A stretch of DNA of 64,000 nucleotides from Microbacterium arborescens (GTDB lineage: Bacteria > Actinomycetota > Actinomycetes > Actinomycetales > Microbacteriaceae): assembly GCF_030369635.1 (NCBI RefSeq), contig NZ_CP128474.1:1426001-1490000 (forward strand), in the 5' to 3' direction. Shown here one piece after another: positions 47,216 through 55,655 of this stretch. How positions within the stretch are numbered: the stretch's first letter is position 1; the number at the start of each line of letters is the position of its first letter. The notes under the pieces were generated by a model, which saw nothing but the letters and a program-made list of their open reading frames with translations, did no database searches and had not been told where the DNA came from. The position numbers and the translations under genes are program-made.

Positions 47216-47947
47216 ATGACCGATTCCCTGCGCGCCGACGGCCGCACCGCCGACCAGCTCCGCACCGTGACCATCGAGCGGGGCTGGAGCGCCCACGCCG
47301 AGGGATCGGCTCTCGTGAGCTTCGGCGGCACGAAGGTGCTGTGCACCGCCTCGTTCACCAACGGGGTGCCGCGCTGGCTCACCGGCAAGGGCAAGGGGTG
47401 GGTCACGGCGGAGTACGCCATGCTCCCGCGGGCGACGAACAGCCGGAACGACCGCGAGTCCATCAAGGGCAAGGTCGGTGGTCGGACGCACGAGATCTCG
47501 CGCCTGATCGGTCGCGCTCTGCGCGCTGTCGTCGACACCAAGGCGCTCGGTGAGAACACGATCGTCATCGACTGCGACGTTCTGCAGGCCGACGGCGGCA
47601 CCCGCACCGCGGCGATCACCGGAGCGTACGTAGCGCTGGCCGACGCGATCGAGTGGGGCCGGTCGCAGAAGTTCATCGCGCAGCGCTCCGTGCCGCTGGT
47701 CGATTCGGTGTCGGCGGTGTCGGTGGGGATCATCGACGGAACGCCGATGCTCGATCTCGCGTACGTCGAGGATGTCCGAGCCGAGACCGACATGAACGTC
47801 GTGGTCACGGGTCGGGGGCTCTTCGTCGAGGTGCAGGGCACCGCTGAGGGGGCGCCCTTCGACAAGCGCGAGCTCGACGCGCTGCTCGAGCTCGGCGTGA
47901 ACGGCTGCGCGCAGCTGCGCGACATCCAGGCGGCGACGCTGGCATGA
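47216..47947 (+). CDS. rph: Ribonuclease PH
   Basis: A phosphorolytic 3'-5' exoribonuclease that trims tRNA and rRNA 3' ends. The 243-residue protein shows the family regions [56 protein letters not shown] and [19 protein letters not shown], the last including catalytic Asp residues. GGAG upstream of the ATG at 47216 serves as ribosome site. The stop overlaps the rdgB ATG by four bases. Confidence 0.96.
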   Translation: MTDSLRADGRTADQLRTVTIERGWSAHAEGSALVSFGGTKVLCTASFTNGVPRWLTGKGKGWVTAEYAMLPRATNSRNDRESIKGKVGGRTHEISRLIGRALRAVVDTKALGENTIVIDCDVLQADGGTRTAAITGAYVALADAIEWGRSQKFIAQRSVPLVDSVSAVSVGIIDGTPMLDLAYVEDVRAETDMNVVVTGRGLFVEVQGTAEGAPFDKRELDALLELGVNGCAQLRDIQAATLA

Positions 47948-48537
47948 CCGGCCGTATCGTCCTGGCGACTCACAACCCGCACAAGGTCGAGGAGTTCCAC
48001 GCGATCGTCGCCGCCGTCCGCCCCGACCTGGAGGTCATCGGGTACGACGGGCCGGAGCCCGTCGAGGACGGCGTCACCTTCACGGAGAACGCGCTGATCA
48101 AGGCCCGTGCCGCGGCGGCGCACACCGGCTTGCCGGCCCTTGCCGACGACTCGGGGATCTGCGTCGATGTGCTCGGGGGAGCACCCGGTGCCTTCTCGGC
48201 CTACTGGGCCGGCCACAAGAAGGATGCCGCGGCCAACACGGCTCTGCTGCTCGATCAGCTCGCCGACATCGCCGACCCGCGACGCACGGCTCAGTTCGTC
48301 TCGGTCATCGCCCTCGTCGACAGCGACACCGAGCACGTCGTCGAGGGCGTCTGGCCGGGCCGGCTCGCGACCGAGGCCGCCGGCGACGGCGGCTTCGGGT
48401 ACGACCCGGTCTTCGTGCCGGATGGCCAGCCGGAACCCGCGCGCACGGTCGCGCAGTGGTCCGCGGCGGAGAAGAACGCGGCATCCCACCGCGCCCGAGC
48501 CTTCGTCGCGCTCACGGAGCTGTTGCGCTCGCTCTGA
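47944..48537 (+). CDS. rdgB: XTP/dITP diphosphatase (RdgB/HAM1 family)
   Basis: Hydrolyses non-canonical purine nucleoside triphosphates to keep them out of DNA and RNA. The 197-residue protein starts [16 protein letters not shown], has [20 protein letters not shown] with [18 protein letters not shown], and [11 protein letters not shown] near the end, all conserved. Its ATG overlaps the rph stop. It is the last gene before the repeat-rich non-coding stretch. Confidence 0.95.
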   Translation: MTGRIVLATHNPHKVEEFHAIVAAVRPDLEVIGYDGPEPVEDGVTFTENALIKARAAAAHTGLPALADDSGICVDVLGGAPGAFSAYWAGHKKDAAANTALLLDQLADIADPRRTAQFVSVIALVDSDTEHVVEGVWPGRLATEAAGDGGFGYDPVFVPDGQPEPARTVAQWSAAEKNAASHRARAFVALTELLRSL

Positions 48538-48817
48538 GCGGGGCCTCGCCGGTACGCCCCCGCCTCGCGTCCGAAGTCTGCATCGCACCGTCTGCATCGC
48601 ACCGTCTGCAGGCACCGTCTGCAGGCTGAGCCCCGGCATCACCGGCGCGGAAGCCCTCCGGCCGTCGTTCAGCCTGTGGACGGAACAACGATCGGGCTTG
48701 ACCCAAGCCAATGGGGTGGGCGCAAGCCTGCCGTAAGCGTGAGGCGTTTAGTTTCGCGGGGCTGCCCGGTGCCTTGTGCCCGATACCCGGTGCCCCGTCG
48801 GCACTGTGGGCTTTCGT

Positions 48818-48907
48818 ACGGCCCGTCAACAGGCTGAGGACTGTCGTGTGGCCCGAGTAGTGGCCTGATGCGCGGCTCAGCCTGTCGGCGGCACGGCACG
48901 GCACGGC
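48818..48907. repeat. 90-bp perfect direct repeat, copy 1
   Basis: Identical over 90 bases to 48948-49037 at an offset of 130 bp. It contains the inverted pair ACAGGCTGAG (48829-48838) and CTCAGCCTGT (48876-48885), and ends in GGCAC pentamers that continue into the spacer. Confidence 0.9.
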
Positions 48908-48947
48908 ACGGCACGGCAAGGCAGGTCACGGCCCGGCACGGCCCGGC

Positions 48948-49037
48948 ACGGCCCGTCAACAGGCTGAGGACTGTCGTGTGGCCCGAGTAGTGGCCTGATG
49001 CGCGGCTCAGCCTGTCGGCGGCACGGCACGGCACGGC
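48948..49037. repeat. 90-bp perfect direct repeat, copy 2
   Basis: Second copy of the unit at 48818-48907. It is followed by further GGCAC/GGCCC pentamers up to about 49070, 33 bp before the ligD stop. Perfect identity implies recent tandem duplication or gene conversion. Confidence 0.9.
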
Positions 49038-49102
49038 CCGGCCCGGCACGGCACGGCACGGCACCGCACGTCCACCGGAGCCCACCCGAACCGTCGGGAG
49101 GG

Positions 49103-51577
49103 CTAGCCCTCGTCGCGGCGGACGTCGCCCGGCTCGCGATCGGGGCGGAGGCCCCGCCACCGGGCGTGGCGCAGGATGCCGCCGGGCGTGAACTCGGCGA
49201 ACTCGACCTCTCCGACGAGCTCGGGCCGCACCCACAGGGCGTCGGAGGCGTCGGCCGCGGGGATTCCGACGAACGGGTTCTCGTCGGTGCGGAGCGGGTC
49301 GAGGGCTGCGGTGAGCCGGGCGAGTTCGGCGTCGGAGAACCCCGAGCCGACGCGACCGGCGTACTGCAGCGAGCCGTCGTCGTCGGGAATGCCCAGCAGC
49401 AGAGAGCCGATGCCGCCTCGGCGCGAGCCCTTGCCTGGTCGGATGGCGCCGACGACGACGTCCTGCGTCCGAGTGAGCTTGACCTTGAGCCACTCGTCGG
49501 AGCGGACACCGACCCGATACCGGGACGACGGGTCTTTCACGACGGCGCCCTCGAGGTCGAGTTCGCGGGCGGTGGCCAGCGCAGCGTCGAGGTCGTCGGT
49601 CACGGGTGGCACCGTGAGCGGCGGCTTCGCGTCCCTGACCGCGGACTCAAGGAGCCGACGACGCTCGCGCAGCGGCAGTGCGGTCACATCGCGGTCGCCG
49701 TGCTGCAGCAGGTCGAAGACGAAGAAGTCCGCGGGTGTGCGGTCGCGCTCTCGGGCGATGTCGCGCGCCTTGGTCAGGTGCATGCGGTTCTGCAGGAGAG
49801 GAAAGCTCGGACGTCCGGACTCGTCAAGCGCGACGATCTCACCGTCGAGCACGAGAGGTGTGTCACCGAGTCCGAGATCCGCGTCGTCGCCCGTGAGTTC
49901 GGGATAGCGGGACGTGATGTCGGTGCCGCTGCGCGCGCGCAGCCGCATCCGCTCGCCGTCCCAGTGCGCGATCGCCCGAACACCGTCCCATTTGAACTCG
50001 ACCCACGGCCCCCACCGCTCCGCCGTCGCTCGCGCGGTTCCCGGAGATGACGAGACGGCCAGCATGGGAGCCGGCAGGCTGGCCGGGCCCGATGCCGTGT
50101 CATCGGCTTCGGCTTCGGCTTCGGGTTCGGCTTCGGGCCCGGCCTCGGGGCCGGACCTGCCGGATGCCGCAGACGGCGTGGCGCCCGGCTTCGCGCTGGC
50201 AGCCTCCGTCTTCATCCGGTGCAGCAGCCACTGCGACTTCTCACCCGATCCGCCGGTGCGGATAAGAACGAGGCGAGCGTCGGAAGCGGCTCCGCCGGGC
50301 GTGCCGTGGAGTGTGATGATGATCTCGTCGTCACGCCACTTCTCGAGGTCGTAGACGCCGGTGTCCCAGATCGTCATCGTTCCCGCGCCGTACTCGCCGG
50401 GGGGAATCTCGCCGTGGAAGCTCAGGTATTCCATGGGGTGGGGTTCGGTCATCACGGCGAGATGATTGCGCTCGGTCGTCTCGGGGATGCCGCGGGGCAC
50501 CGCCCAGCTGACCAGCACGCCGTCCCGTTCCAGGCGCAGGTCGTAGTGCAGGCGTCGCGCGTGATGCTCCTGGATGACGAACCTCGGCCTGTCTGCGGCA
50601 CCGGCGCCGGAGACACCGCCTGCCGCGACCGACACGGCGTCGGGCATGGGCTCGGGTGTTCGCTCCGCCGACCTTTTCGCGAGGTAGGGCGCTAGCGGCG
50701 CGGTGCGACGGGGCGCGAGCGGCGCCAGTGGGTCGCCGAGGTCGACGGCGCGCTCGAGAACCTCGTCGAAGCGCAGGTGACGAAGGGACGGGTCTTCGAG
50801 CTCGTCCCATGTGCGTGGTGCAGCGACCGTGGGTTCGTCTCGCCCGCGGAGCGAGTAGGGCGCGATGGTGGTCTTCGAGCCGTTGTTCTGGCTCCAGTCG
50901 AGGAAGACCTTGCCGGCGCGGGCGCTGCGGTTCATCTGACTGATGACGAGGTCGGGGTGGTCGGCCTCCAGGGCCCGGGCGAGCTCTTTCGCGAAAGCCG
51001 AGGCCTGTTCGCTCGTCTGCGCGGCGGCGAGCGGGGCATACAGATGGATGCCCTTACTGCCGCTCGTCACGGGAAACAGCTCCATTCCCATGTCCGACAG
51101 GATGCTGCGCACCCACCGCGCGACCTCGGCGCATTCGGCCAGGCCGACTCCCGGCCCCGGATCGAGATCGAGGACGAGTCGGTCGGGTGCACCGCGCTCG
51201 CCCGCGTCGGTGAAGCGCCACTGGGGGACGTGCAGTTCGAGGCTCGCGACCTGTGCGAGGTAGACCAGCGCCGCCACCTCCTCGACGAGCGGATAGTCCT
51301 TCGCGCCGGTGGAGTGGTCGATGGGCATGCGGGGGAGCCACGAGGGGGCGCCGCGTTCGAGGTCTTTCGCGAAGAAGTCGGGCTGGTCGACGCCCTCGGG
51401 CCAGCGCTTGCGCGTCACCGGACGCCGGTCGAGGTGCGGCAGCATCAAGGGCGCGATGCGCGAGAAGTAGTCGATCACCTCGCCCTTCGTCGTCCCGGTC
51501 CGCGGGTAGAGCACCTTGTCGAGGTTCGACAGGCGCAGCCGGCGGCCGTCGACCTGCACCGTCTGCTCTCCTGCCAT
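49103..51577 (-). CDS. ligD: ATP-dependent DNA ligase D, polymerase-phosphoesterase-ligase fusion
   Basis: The main enzyme of bacterial non-homologous end joining, 824 residues. Order is polymerase/primase domain (about 1-290, with LVLDLDPGPG metal ligands), 3'-phosphoesterase (about 340-490, FVIQEHHARRLHYDLRLERD), then ATP-dependent ligase (about 530-824, catalytic Lys in EFKWDGVRA). This POL-PE-LIG order matches mycobacterial LigD and differs from Pseudomonas. The linker between PE and LIG is an acidic repeat (GPEAGPEAEPEAEAEADD). ATG 51577 lies six bases after TACCCT on the minus strand. It is divergent from ku, with 61 bp between the start codons. Confidence 0.95.
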   Translation of the reverse strand: MAGEQTVQVDGRRLRLSNLDKVLYPRTGTTKGEVIDYFSRIAPLMLPHLDRRPVTRKRWPEGVDQPDFFAKDLERGAPSWLPRMPIDHSTGAKDYPLVEEVAALVYLAQVASLELHVPQWRFTDAGERGAPDRLVLDLDPGPGVGLAECAEVARWVRSILSDMGMELFPVTSGSKGIHLYAPLAAAQTSEQASAFAKELARALEADHPDLVISQMNRSARAGKVFLDWSQNNGSKTTIAPYSLRGRDEPTVAAPRTWDELEDPSLRHLRFDEVLERAVDLGDPLAPLAPRRTAPLAPYLAKRSAERTPEPMPDAVSVAAGGVSGAGAADRPRFVIQEHHARRLHYDLRLERDGVLVSWAVPRGIPETTERNHLAVMTEPHPMEYLSFHGEIPPGEYGAGTMTIWDTGVYDLEKWRDDEIIITLHGTPGGAASDARLVLIRTGGSGEKSQWLLHRMKTEAASAKPGATPSAASGRSGPEAGPEAEPEAEAEADDTASGPASLPAPMLAVSSSPGTARATAERWGPWVEFKWDGVRAIAHWDGERMRLRARSGTDITSRYPELTGDDADLGLGDTPLVLDGEIVALDESGRPSFPLLQNRMHLTKARDIARERDRTPADFFVFDLLQHGDRDVTALPLRERRRLLESAVRDAKPPLTVPPVTDDLDAALATARELDLEGAVVKDPSSRYRVGVRSDEWLKVKLTRTQDVVVGAIRPGKGSRRGGIGSLLLGIPDDDGSLQYAGRVGSGFSDAELARLTAALDPLRTDENPFVGIPAADASDALWVRPELVGEVEFAEFTPGGILRHARWRGLRPDREPGDVRRDEG

Positions 51578-51583
51578 GCCGAC

Positions 51584-51632
51584 AGGGTATTGCGCCAGCC
51601 GCTGGCGTCGGCGAGGGGTTGCGGTGTGTACT
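51584..51632. promoter_or_regulatory. Divergent leaderless promoters of ligD and ku
   Basis: TACCCT on the minus strand (51589-51584) ends six bases before the ligD ATG. TGTACT on the plus strand (51627-51632) ends six bases before the ku ATG. Only 61 bp separate the two start codons, so regulation is probably shared. Confidence 0.5.
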
Positions 51633-51638
51633 TCCTCC

Positions 51639-52616
51639 ATGAGATCGATCTGGAAAGGCGCCCTCACCTTCGGGCTCGTCAATGTGCCGGTGAAGGTCTA
51701 CTCGGCCACCGAGGATCACGATGTTCCGCTGCATCAGGTTCACAACGCCGACGGCGGACGCATCCGATACCAGCGCATCTGCGAGATCGACGGCGAGGTC
51801 GTTCCCTACGCCGACATCGATCGTGCCTACGACGACGGCGAGCAGACGGTCGTGCTCACGAAGGACGACCTGGCCTCGTTGCCCTCCGAGCGCAGCCGCG
51901 AGATCGATGTCGTGGAGTTCGTGCCGAGTGAGCAGATCGATCTGCTCACCCTCGACAAGGCGTACTACCTCGAGCCGGATTCGTCGTCGCCGAAGTCGTA
52001 CGTGCTCCTGCGGAAGACCCTCGAACAGACCGATCGGACCGCGATCGTACGGTTCTCGTTGCGGCAGAAGACGCGGCTCGCCGCGCTTCGCGTGCGAGGT
52101 GAGGTCCTTGTGCTGCAGACCCTCCTGTGGGCCGACGAAGTCCGGGAGGCGGCGTTCCCCGCGCTCGATGAGTCGGTGCGCATCTCGGCGAAGGAGCTCG
52201 AGATGTCGGCGTCCCTCGTGGAGAGCTTTTCGAGCGACTTCGATCCCGAGGCATTCACGGACGAGTATCAGGAGGAGCTGCGGACCCTCATCGACGCGAA
52301 GCTCGAGAAGGGCGACGCCCTCGACACGTCAGAGACCTTCGGTGAGAAGGCCGAGAAGGAGGGCGGCGAGGTCATCGATCTGATGGAGGCGCTGCGGGCG
52401 AGTGTCGAGCGCAGCCGTGCGGCGCGTGGCGGGGGCTCGAAGACGTCGGACGGCGGCGACGCGGGGCGCTCCGGCACGAAGACGGACGCGAAGAAGAGCA
52501 CCGCGAAGAGCGCCGCGAAGAAGGACACGGACGAGAAGGCTCCCGCGAAGAAGGCTCCCGCGAAGAAGCCGGCCGAGAAGAAGGCTCCGGCGAAGAAGAG
52601 CGCGAAAGCCTCCTGA
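51639..52616 (+). CDS. ku: Non-homologous end joining protein Ku
   Basis: A 325-residue bacterial Ku that rings DNA ends and recruits LigD. It starts MRSIWKGALTFGLVNVPVKV, the family hallmark, and has the core beta-barrel region with ICEIDGEVVPYADID and LDKAYYLEP. The last ~55 residues are a Lys/Ala/Pro repeat tail (KKAPAKKAPAKKPAEKK), which in relatives adds DNA binding. The start lies six bases after a -10-like TGTACT. ku and ligD are divergent and certainly one system. Confidence 0.96.
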   Translation: MRSIWKGALTFGLVNVPVKVYSATEDHDVPLHQVHNADGGRIRYQRICEIDGEVVPYADIDRAYDDGEQTVVLTKDDLASLPSERSREIDVVEFVPSEQIDLLTLDKAYYLEPDSSSPKSYVLLRKTLEQTDRTAIVRFSLRQKTRLAALRVRGEVLVLQTLLWADEVREAAFPALDESVRISAKELEMSASLVESFSSDFDPEAFTDEYQEELRTLIDAKLEKGDALDTSETFGEKAEKEGGEVIDLMEALRASVERSRAARGGGSKTSDGGDAGRSGTKTDAKKSTAKSAAKKDTDEKAPAKKAPAKKPAEKKAPAKKSAKAS

Positions 52617-53438
52617 TCAGCTCCGCGGGTCGGTGCGCCGGTCGGTGTCGGTCGTGGATGCGTCGGGGCGGTGCGCATGCGGGCCGCCGTGGCCGTGCTC
52701 GCGGAAGACCTCGGGGTCGAGCACGAGCTCGCGCGCCTCGTCGGCGTCGGTGTATTCGTCGGGCCCCGCGGCCATCTCCTTCTTTGCTTTGCGCTTCTCG
52801 GCGAAGTAGTGCCACACGATGAAGACGACGGTGCCGACGACGGCCGTGAGCAGGATGACGTCGATGTACTTCGCGACGAATTCGCCGACGCCGGGAATGA
52901 GGCTCACGAGGTAGCCGATCACGGTCAGGCCGAAGCCCCAGATGACGGCCCCGATGAGGTTGTAGAGCGAGTACCGATGCCACGGCATCTTGCCGACACC
53001 GGCGGCGACGGGCGCGAACGTGCGGACGATGGGCACGAATCGGGCGAGGATGACGGTGACGCCGCCGTATCGCTCGAAGAACGCGTTCGTGCGCTCGACG
53101 TTGCGGCGACTGAACAGGCCCGATTCCTTGCGCTCGAAGACGGCGGGACCGCCCTTGCGGCCGATGACGTAACCGACCTCACCGCCGAGGAAGGCCGACA
53201 GCCCGATCAGGAGACCGACGATCCAGACGTTGATCCCGAAGACTCCGTGGGGTGCGTGCGTGACCGGGTTCGACAGCAGGCCGGCCATGATCAGCAGCGT
53301 GTCGCCGGGGAGCAGGAAGCCGACGAGCAGTCCCGTCTCGGCGAAGATGATGAAGCACACCACGAGCAGAGCCCAGGGACCAGCCGCGCTGATGATGGTG
53401 GCGGGGTCGAGCCAAGGGATGAGGGCGATCTGATGCAC
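52617..53438 (-). CDS. DedA-family membrane protein
   Basis: A 273-residue DedA/VTT-domain protein, a family now linked to flipping of undecaprenyl phosphate or other lipids. The conserved FLPGDTLLIMAGLLS near residue 44, the segment FLGGEVGYVIGRKGG, and RFVPIVRTFAPVAAGVGKMP are clear. About five or six helices are present. The C-terminal ~45 residues are soluble, acidic and His-rich (REHGHGGPHAHRPD), which could bind metal. GTG 53438 (VHQIALIPWLDP) is chosen as start; an upstream extension would run into the tRNA gene. It is convergent with ku, with stop codons abutting. Confidence 0.9.
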   Translation of the reverse strand: MHQIALIPWLDPATIISAAGPWALLVVCFIIFAETGLLVGFLLPGDTLLIMAGLLSNPVTHAPHGVFGINVWIVGLLIGLSAFLGGEVGYVIGRKGGPAVFERKESGLFSRRNVERTNAFFERYGGVTVILARFVPIVRTFAPVAAGVGKMPWHRYSLYNLIGAVIWGFGLTVIGYLVSLIPGVGEFVAKYIDVILLTAVVGTVVFIVWHYFAEKRKAKKEMAAGPDEYTDADEARELVLDPEVFREHGHGGPHAHRPDASTTDTDRRTDPRS

Positions 53439-53489
53439 GAGTTTCCCGTCGGGAGAGGATGACGCGAGGGCGGGCGAACGCCCGATCCG

Positions 53490-53571
53490 TGCGGAAGGTG
53501 GGACTTGAACCCACACGCCGTGAGGCACAGGAACCTAAATCCTGCGTGTCTGCCAATTCCACCACTCCCGC
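53490..53571 (-). tRNA. tRNA-Leu (UAG)
   Basis: The minus strand gives an 82-nt class II cloverleaf. The acceptor pairs GCGGGAG with CTTCCGC (one G-T), the anticodon arm is CAGGA-TTTAGGT-TCCTG with TAG anticodon, a long variable arm follows, and the T arm is TGTGG-GTTCAAG-TCCCAC in outline. CCA is not encoded. TAGACT at 53587-53582 on the minus strand is a probable -10 box. Confidence 0.95.
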
Positions 53572-53677
53572 GGACGGGTTCAGTCTAGGCGTCAGCGATA
53601 AGCGAATCCGTCCGGATAACCCCCGAATTCGCCGAGACGATGGGGCGGTCGCGGCGCGCATGGCCGCTCGGGCCCAC

Positions 53678-54511
53678 CTATCGCGCGATGGAGCTCCTGA
53701 GTCCGGAGTTCGGGACGTTCGCTGACGCGTCAGCGAGTCGCGGTGAGCCGCCGATGAACCAGTACCCCGCCCCGACGACGAGACCACCGCCGACGAGGTT
53801 CCCGGCGCCGACGAGCAGGAGATTGAGCGCGAAGCCGCCGACCGAGGCCGACGGGTCACTTGACAGCAGACCGATCGTGAACGTCGTCATGTTCGCTACG
53901 ACGTGCTCGAAGCCCGAGGTGATGAACGCGAGGATCGCTGCGAACACGACCAGGATGCGGGCGCTCTCGCTGCGGAGCCGTACCGTCATCCAGATCGCGA
54001 CGCAGACGAGGACATTGCACAGGATGCCGCGGACGAACAGTTCGAGGGGCGATTCGTGGGCCTTCGCCGCGAGCATGTCGGAGACCATGGCGCCCGCCGC
54101 TGCGTTGCTGTGAAGAACGCCGGATGCGACGATCAGCGCCCCGAACACGACTGACCCGACGAGGTTGGCGCCGAACGTCCATACGATCGCCGCGGCGGCC
54201 CGACCAGGGGGCACGGCTCGCATGAGCGCGGCTTGGGGAACCGTCATCATCGACGAGGTGACGAGCTCGCCGCCCGCAACCACGACAATCGTCAGCGCGA
54301 CGCCGAACACGAGGCCCGACACGAGCTTGCCCCAGCCCGAGCCGGCCGCGAGAAGCGGTCCGGCCGCGGTGACCATCAGTACGACGCCGACGCCGATGTA
54401 CGCGCCCGCGAGCATCCCCGAGATCGTGAAGCGAGCGGGGGAGCGCAGCCCGTCGACCTTGTGCCGCCCGTTGTCAGCCTGCGCGGTGAGGGCCTCGGGG
54501 ATCGTGAGCAC
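53678..54511 (-). CDS. Formate/nitrite transporter (FNT) family channel
   Basis: A 277-residue pentameric-type anion channel with six helices. Recognisable parts are GMLAGAYIGVGVVLMVTAAG (first helix), GGELVTSSMMTVPQAALM (the broken-helix loop region), ANLVGSVVFGALIVASG, GILCNVLVCVAIWMTVR and GNLVGGGLVVGAGYWFIGG at the end. Substrate could be formate, nitrite or hydrosulfide. GTG 54511 has AAGGA upstream on the minus strand. It ends about 100 bp from tRNA-Leu and starts 76 bp after the mesD stop. Confidence 0.9.
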   Translation of the reverse strand: MLTIPEALTAQADNGRHKVDGLRSPARFTISGMLAGAYIGVGVVLMVTAAGPLLAAGSGWGKLVSGLVFGVALTIVVVAGGELVTSSMMTVPQAALMRAVPPGRAAAAIVWTFGANLVGSVVFGALIVASGVLHSNAAAGAMVSDMLAAKAHESPLELFVRGILCNVLVCVAIWMTVRLRSESARILVVFAAILAFITSGFEHVVANMTTFTIGLLSSDPSASVGGFALNLLLVGAGNLVGGGLVVGAGYWFIGGSPRLADASANVPNSGLRSSIAR

Positions 54512-54587
54512 GGGACCACCGTCCTTCCGCCGCCAGTGTGCGCTCGACGAGCGGGCGACAGGGAAGCGACGGGCCGGGGATAACCCG

Positions 54588-55640
54588 TCAGCGCACGGCG
54601 AGCGCGCTCGGCTCGGAGACCTCGGCCCGAACAACGGCTGCCCCCGCCACCAGTGCGCTGATCTTGTCGTACGCGACGGCACGGGGAAGCGGCGCCATGC
54701 CGCAGTTGGTGCTGGGGATCAGCTTGTCGGCGTCGACGAACTCGAGCGCGCGGCGGAGCGTGTCGGCCACCTCATCCGGGGTCTCGATCTCATGGCTCGC
54801 GACGTCGATGGCCCCGAGCATCACCTTCTTGCCGCGGATGAGCTCGATCAGCTCGACGGGCACGTGCGAGTGGTGGCTCTCGAGCGAGATGACGTCGATG
54901 CTCGATCGCTGAAGGAGCGGGAACGACTCCTCGTACTGCCGCCACTCGGGCCCCAGTGTCGCCTTCCACTCGTTGTTCGCCGTGATGCCGTAGCCGTAGC
55001 AGATGTGCACCACCGTCTCGGCGCGAAGGCCCTCGGCTGCTCGCTCGAGCGCGGCGATGCCCCAGTCCTTCATCTCGTCGAAGAACACGTTGAACGCCGG
55101 CTCATCGAACTGGATGATGTCGACGCCGGCGGCCTCGAGCTCGCGGGCCTCCTGATTGAGGATCGTGGCGAACTCCCACGCGAGCTTCTCGCGGCTGCGG
55201 TAGTGATGATCGGCCAGCGTGTCGATCATGGTCATGGGGCCCGGGAGCGCCCACTTGATGGGCCGATCGGTCTGCTGGCGGAGGAAGACCGCGTCGTCGA
55301 TGAAGACCGGCTGGCGGCGGCTGACGGCGCCGATGACCGTGGGGACGCTCGCGTCGTAGCGGTCGCGGATGCGCACCGTCTCGCGTCGCTCGAAGTCGAC
55401 ACCGTCGAGGTGCTCGATGAACGTGGTGACGAAGTGCTGACGCGTCTGTTCGCCGTCGCTGATGATGTCGAGCCCGCGGCGTTCCTGCTCGTGCGCTGCG
55501 ACGCGCAGGGCGTCGCGCCTGCCTTCCGTCAGCGTGTTGCCGGTCAGTTCCCACGGCGACCACAGCACTTCGGGCTTGGCCAGCCATGACGGCTTCGGAA
55601 GGCTGCCGACGGTGGAGGTGGGCAGGAGAGTGTGCGACAC
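54588..55640 (-). CDS. mesD: Core-MetE methionine synthase, MesD type
   Basis: A short (350 aa) relative of the catalytic half of MetE. The zinc ligands are conserved: His212 and Cys214 (VHICYGYG), Glu254 (ISLESHHSH) and Cys313 (STNCGMAPL). It lacks the N-terminal MetE half that holds folate, and begins LLPTSTVGSLPKPSWLAKPE. Short MetE proteins of the Mes groups make methionine from homocysteine without methyl-folate; the MesD group needs the DUF1852 protein MesX and oxygen. The gene directly upstream here is that DUF1852 protein, so MesD is the best fit. GTG start has AAGGA upstream; the spacer to mesX is 15 bp. Confidence 0.88.
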   Translation of the reverse strand: MSHTLLPTSTVGSLPKPSWLAKPEVLWSPWELTGNTLTEGRRDALRVAAHEQERRGLDIISDGEQTRQHFVTTFIEHLDGVDFERRETVRIRDRYDASVPTVIGAVSRRQPVFIDDAVFLRQQTDRPIKWALPGPMTMIDTLADHHYRSREKLAWEFATILNQEARELEAAGVDIIQFDEPAFNVFFDEMKDWGIAALERAAEGLRAETVVHICYGYGITANNEWKATLGPEWRQYEESFPLLQRSSIDVISLESHHSHVPVELIELIRGKKVMLGAIDVASHEIETPDEVADTLRRALEFVDADKLIPSTNCGMAPLPRAVAYDKISALVAGAAVVRAEVSEPSALAVR

Positions 55641-55655
55641 GGATCGTCCTTCGGT

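Larger units (their letters stand above)
48538..49102. other. Non-coding, repeat-rich interval between rdgB and ligD
   Basis: No gene is supported in these 565 bp. It holds short iterations of GCACCGTCTGCA (48586-48624), two 90-bp perfect direct repeats, runs of the pentamer GGCAC, and several pairs of CAGGCTGA with TCAGCCTG that can form hairpins. Open frames on the minus strand here are extensions of frames antisense or out of frame to ligD and show repetitive Arg/Ala/Pro translations. Confidence 0.75.

Noticed and set aside
48818..49037. CRISPR-like array
   Set aside because: There are only two long repeats, the spacer is itself a pentamer repeat, and no cas gene is nearby.
48669..49493. 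Minus-strand open frames of 210-274 codons across the repeat region
   Set aside because: They are out of frame with ligD where they overlap it, and across the repeats they translate only repetitive Ala/Val/Pro/Cys/Arg words.
53490..53571. tRNA-Leu as an integration site for a mobile element
   Set aside because: No integrase gene and no second copy of the tRNA 3' end is seen nearby; the neighbours are ordinary chromosomal genes.
53459..53725. 88-codon plus-strand frame across tRNA-Leu
   Set aside because: It reads through the tRNA gene on the opposite strand (KVGLEPTRREAQEPKSCV is a familiar antisense-tRNA artefact).
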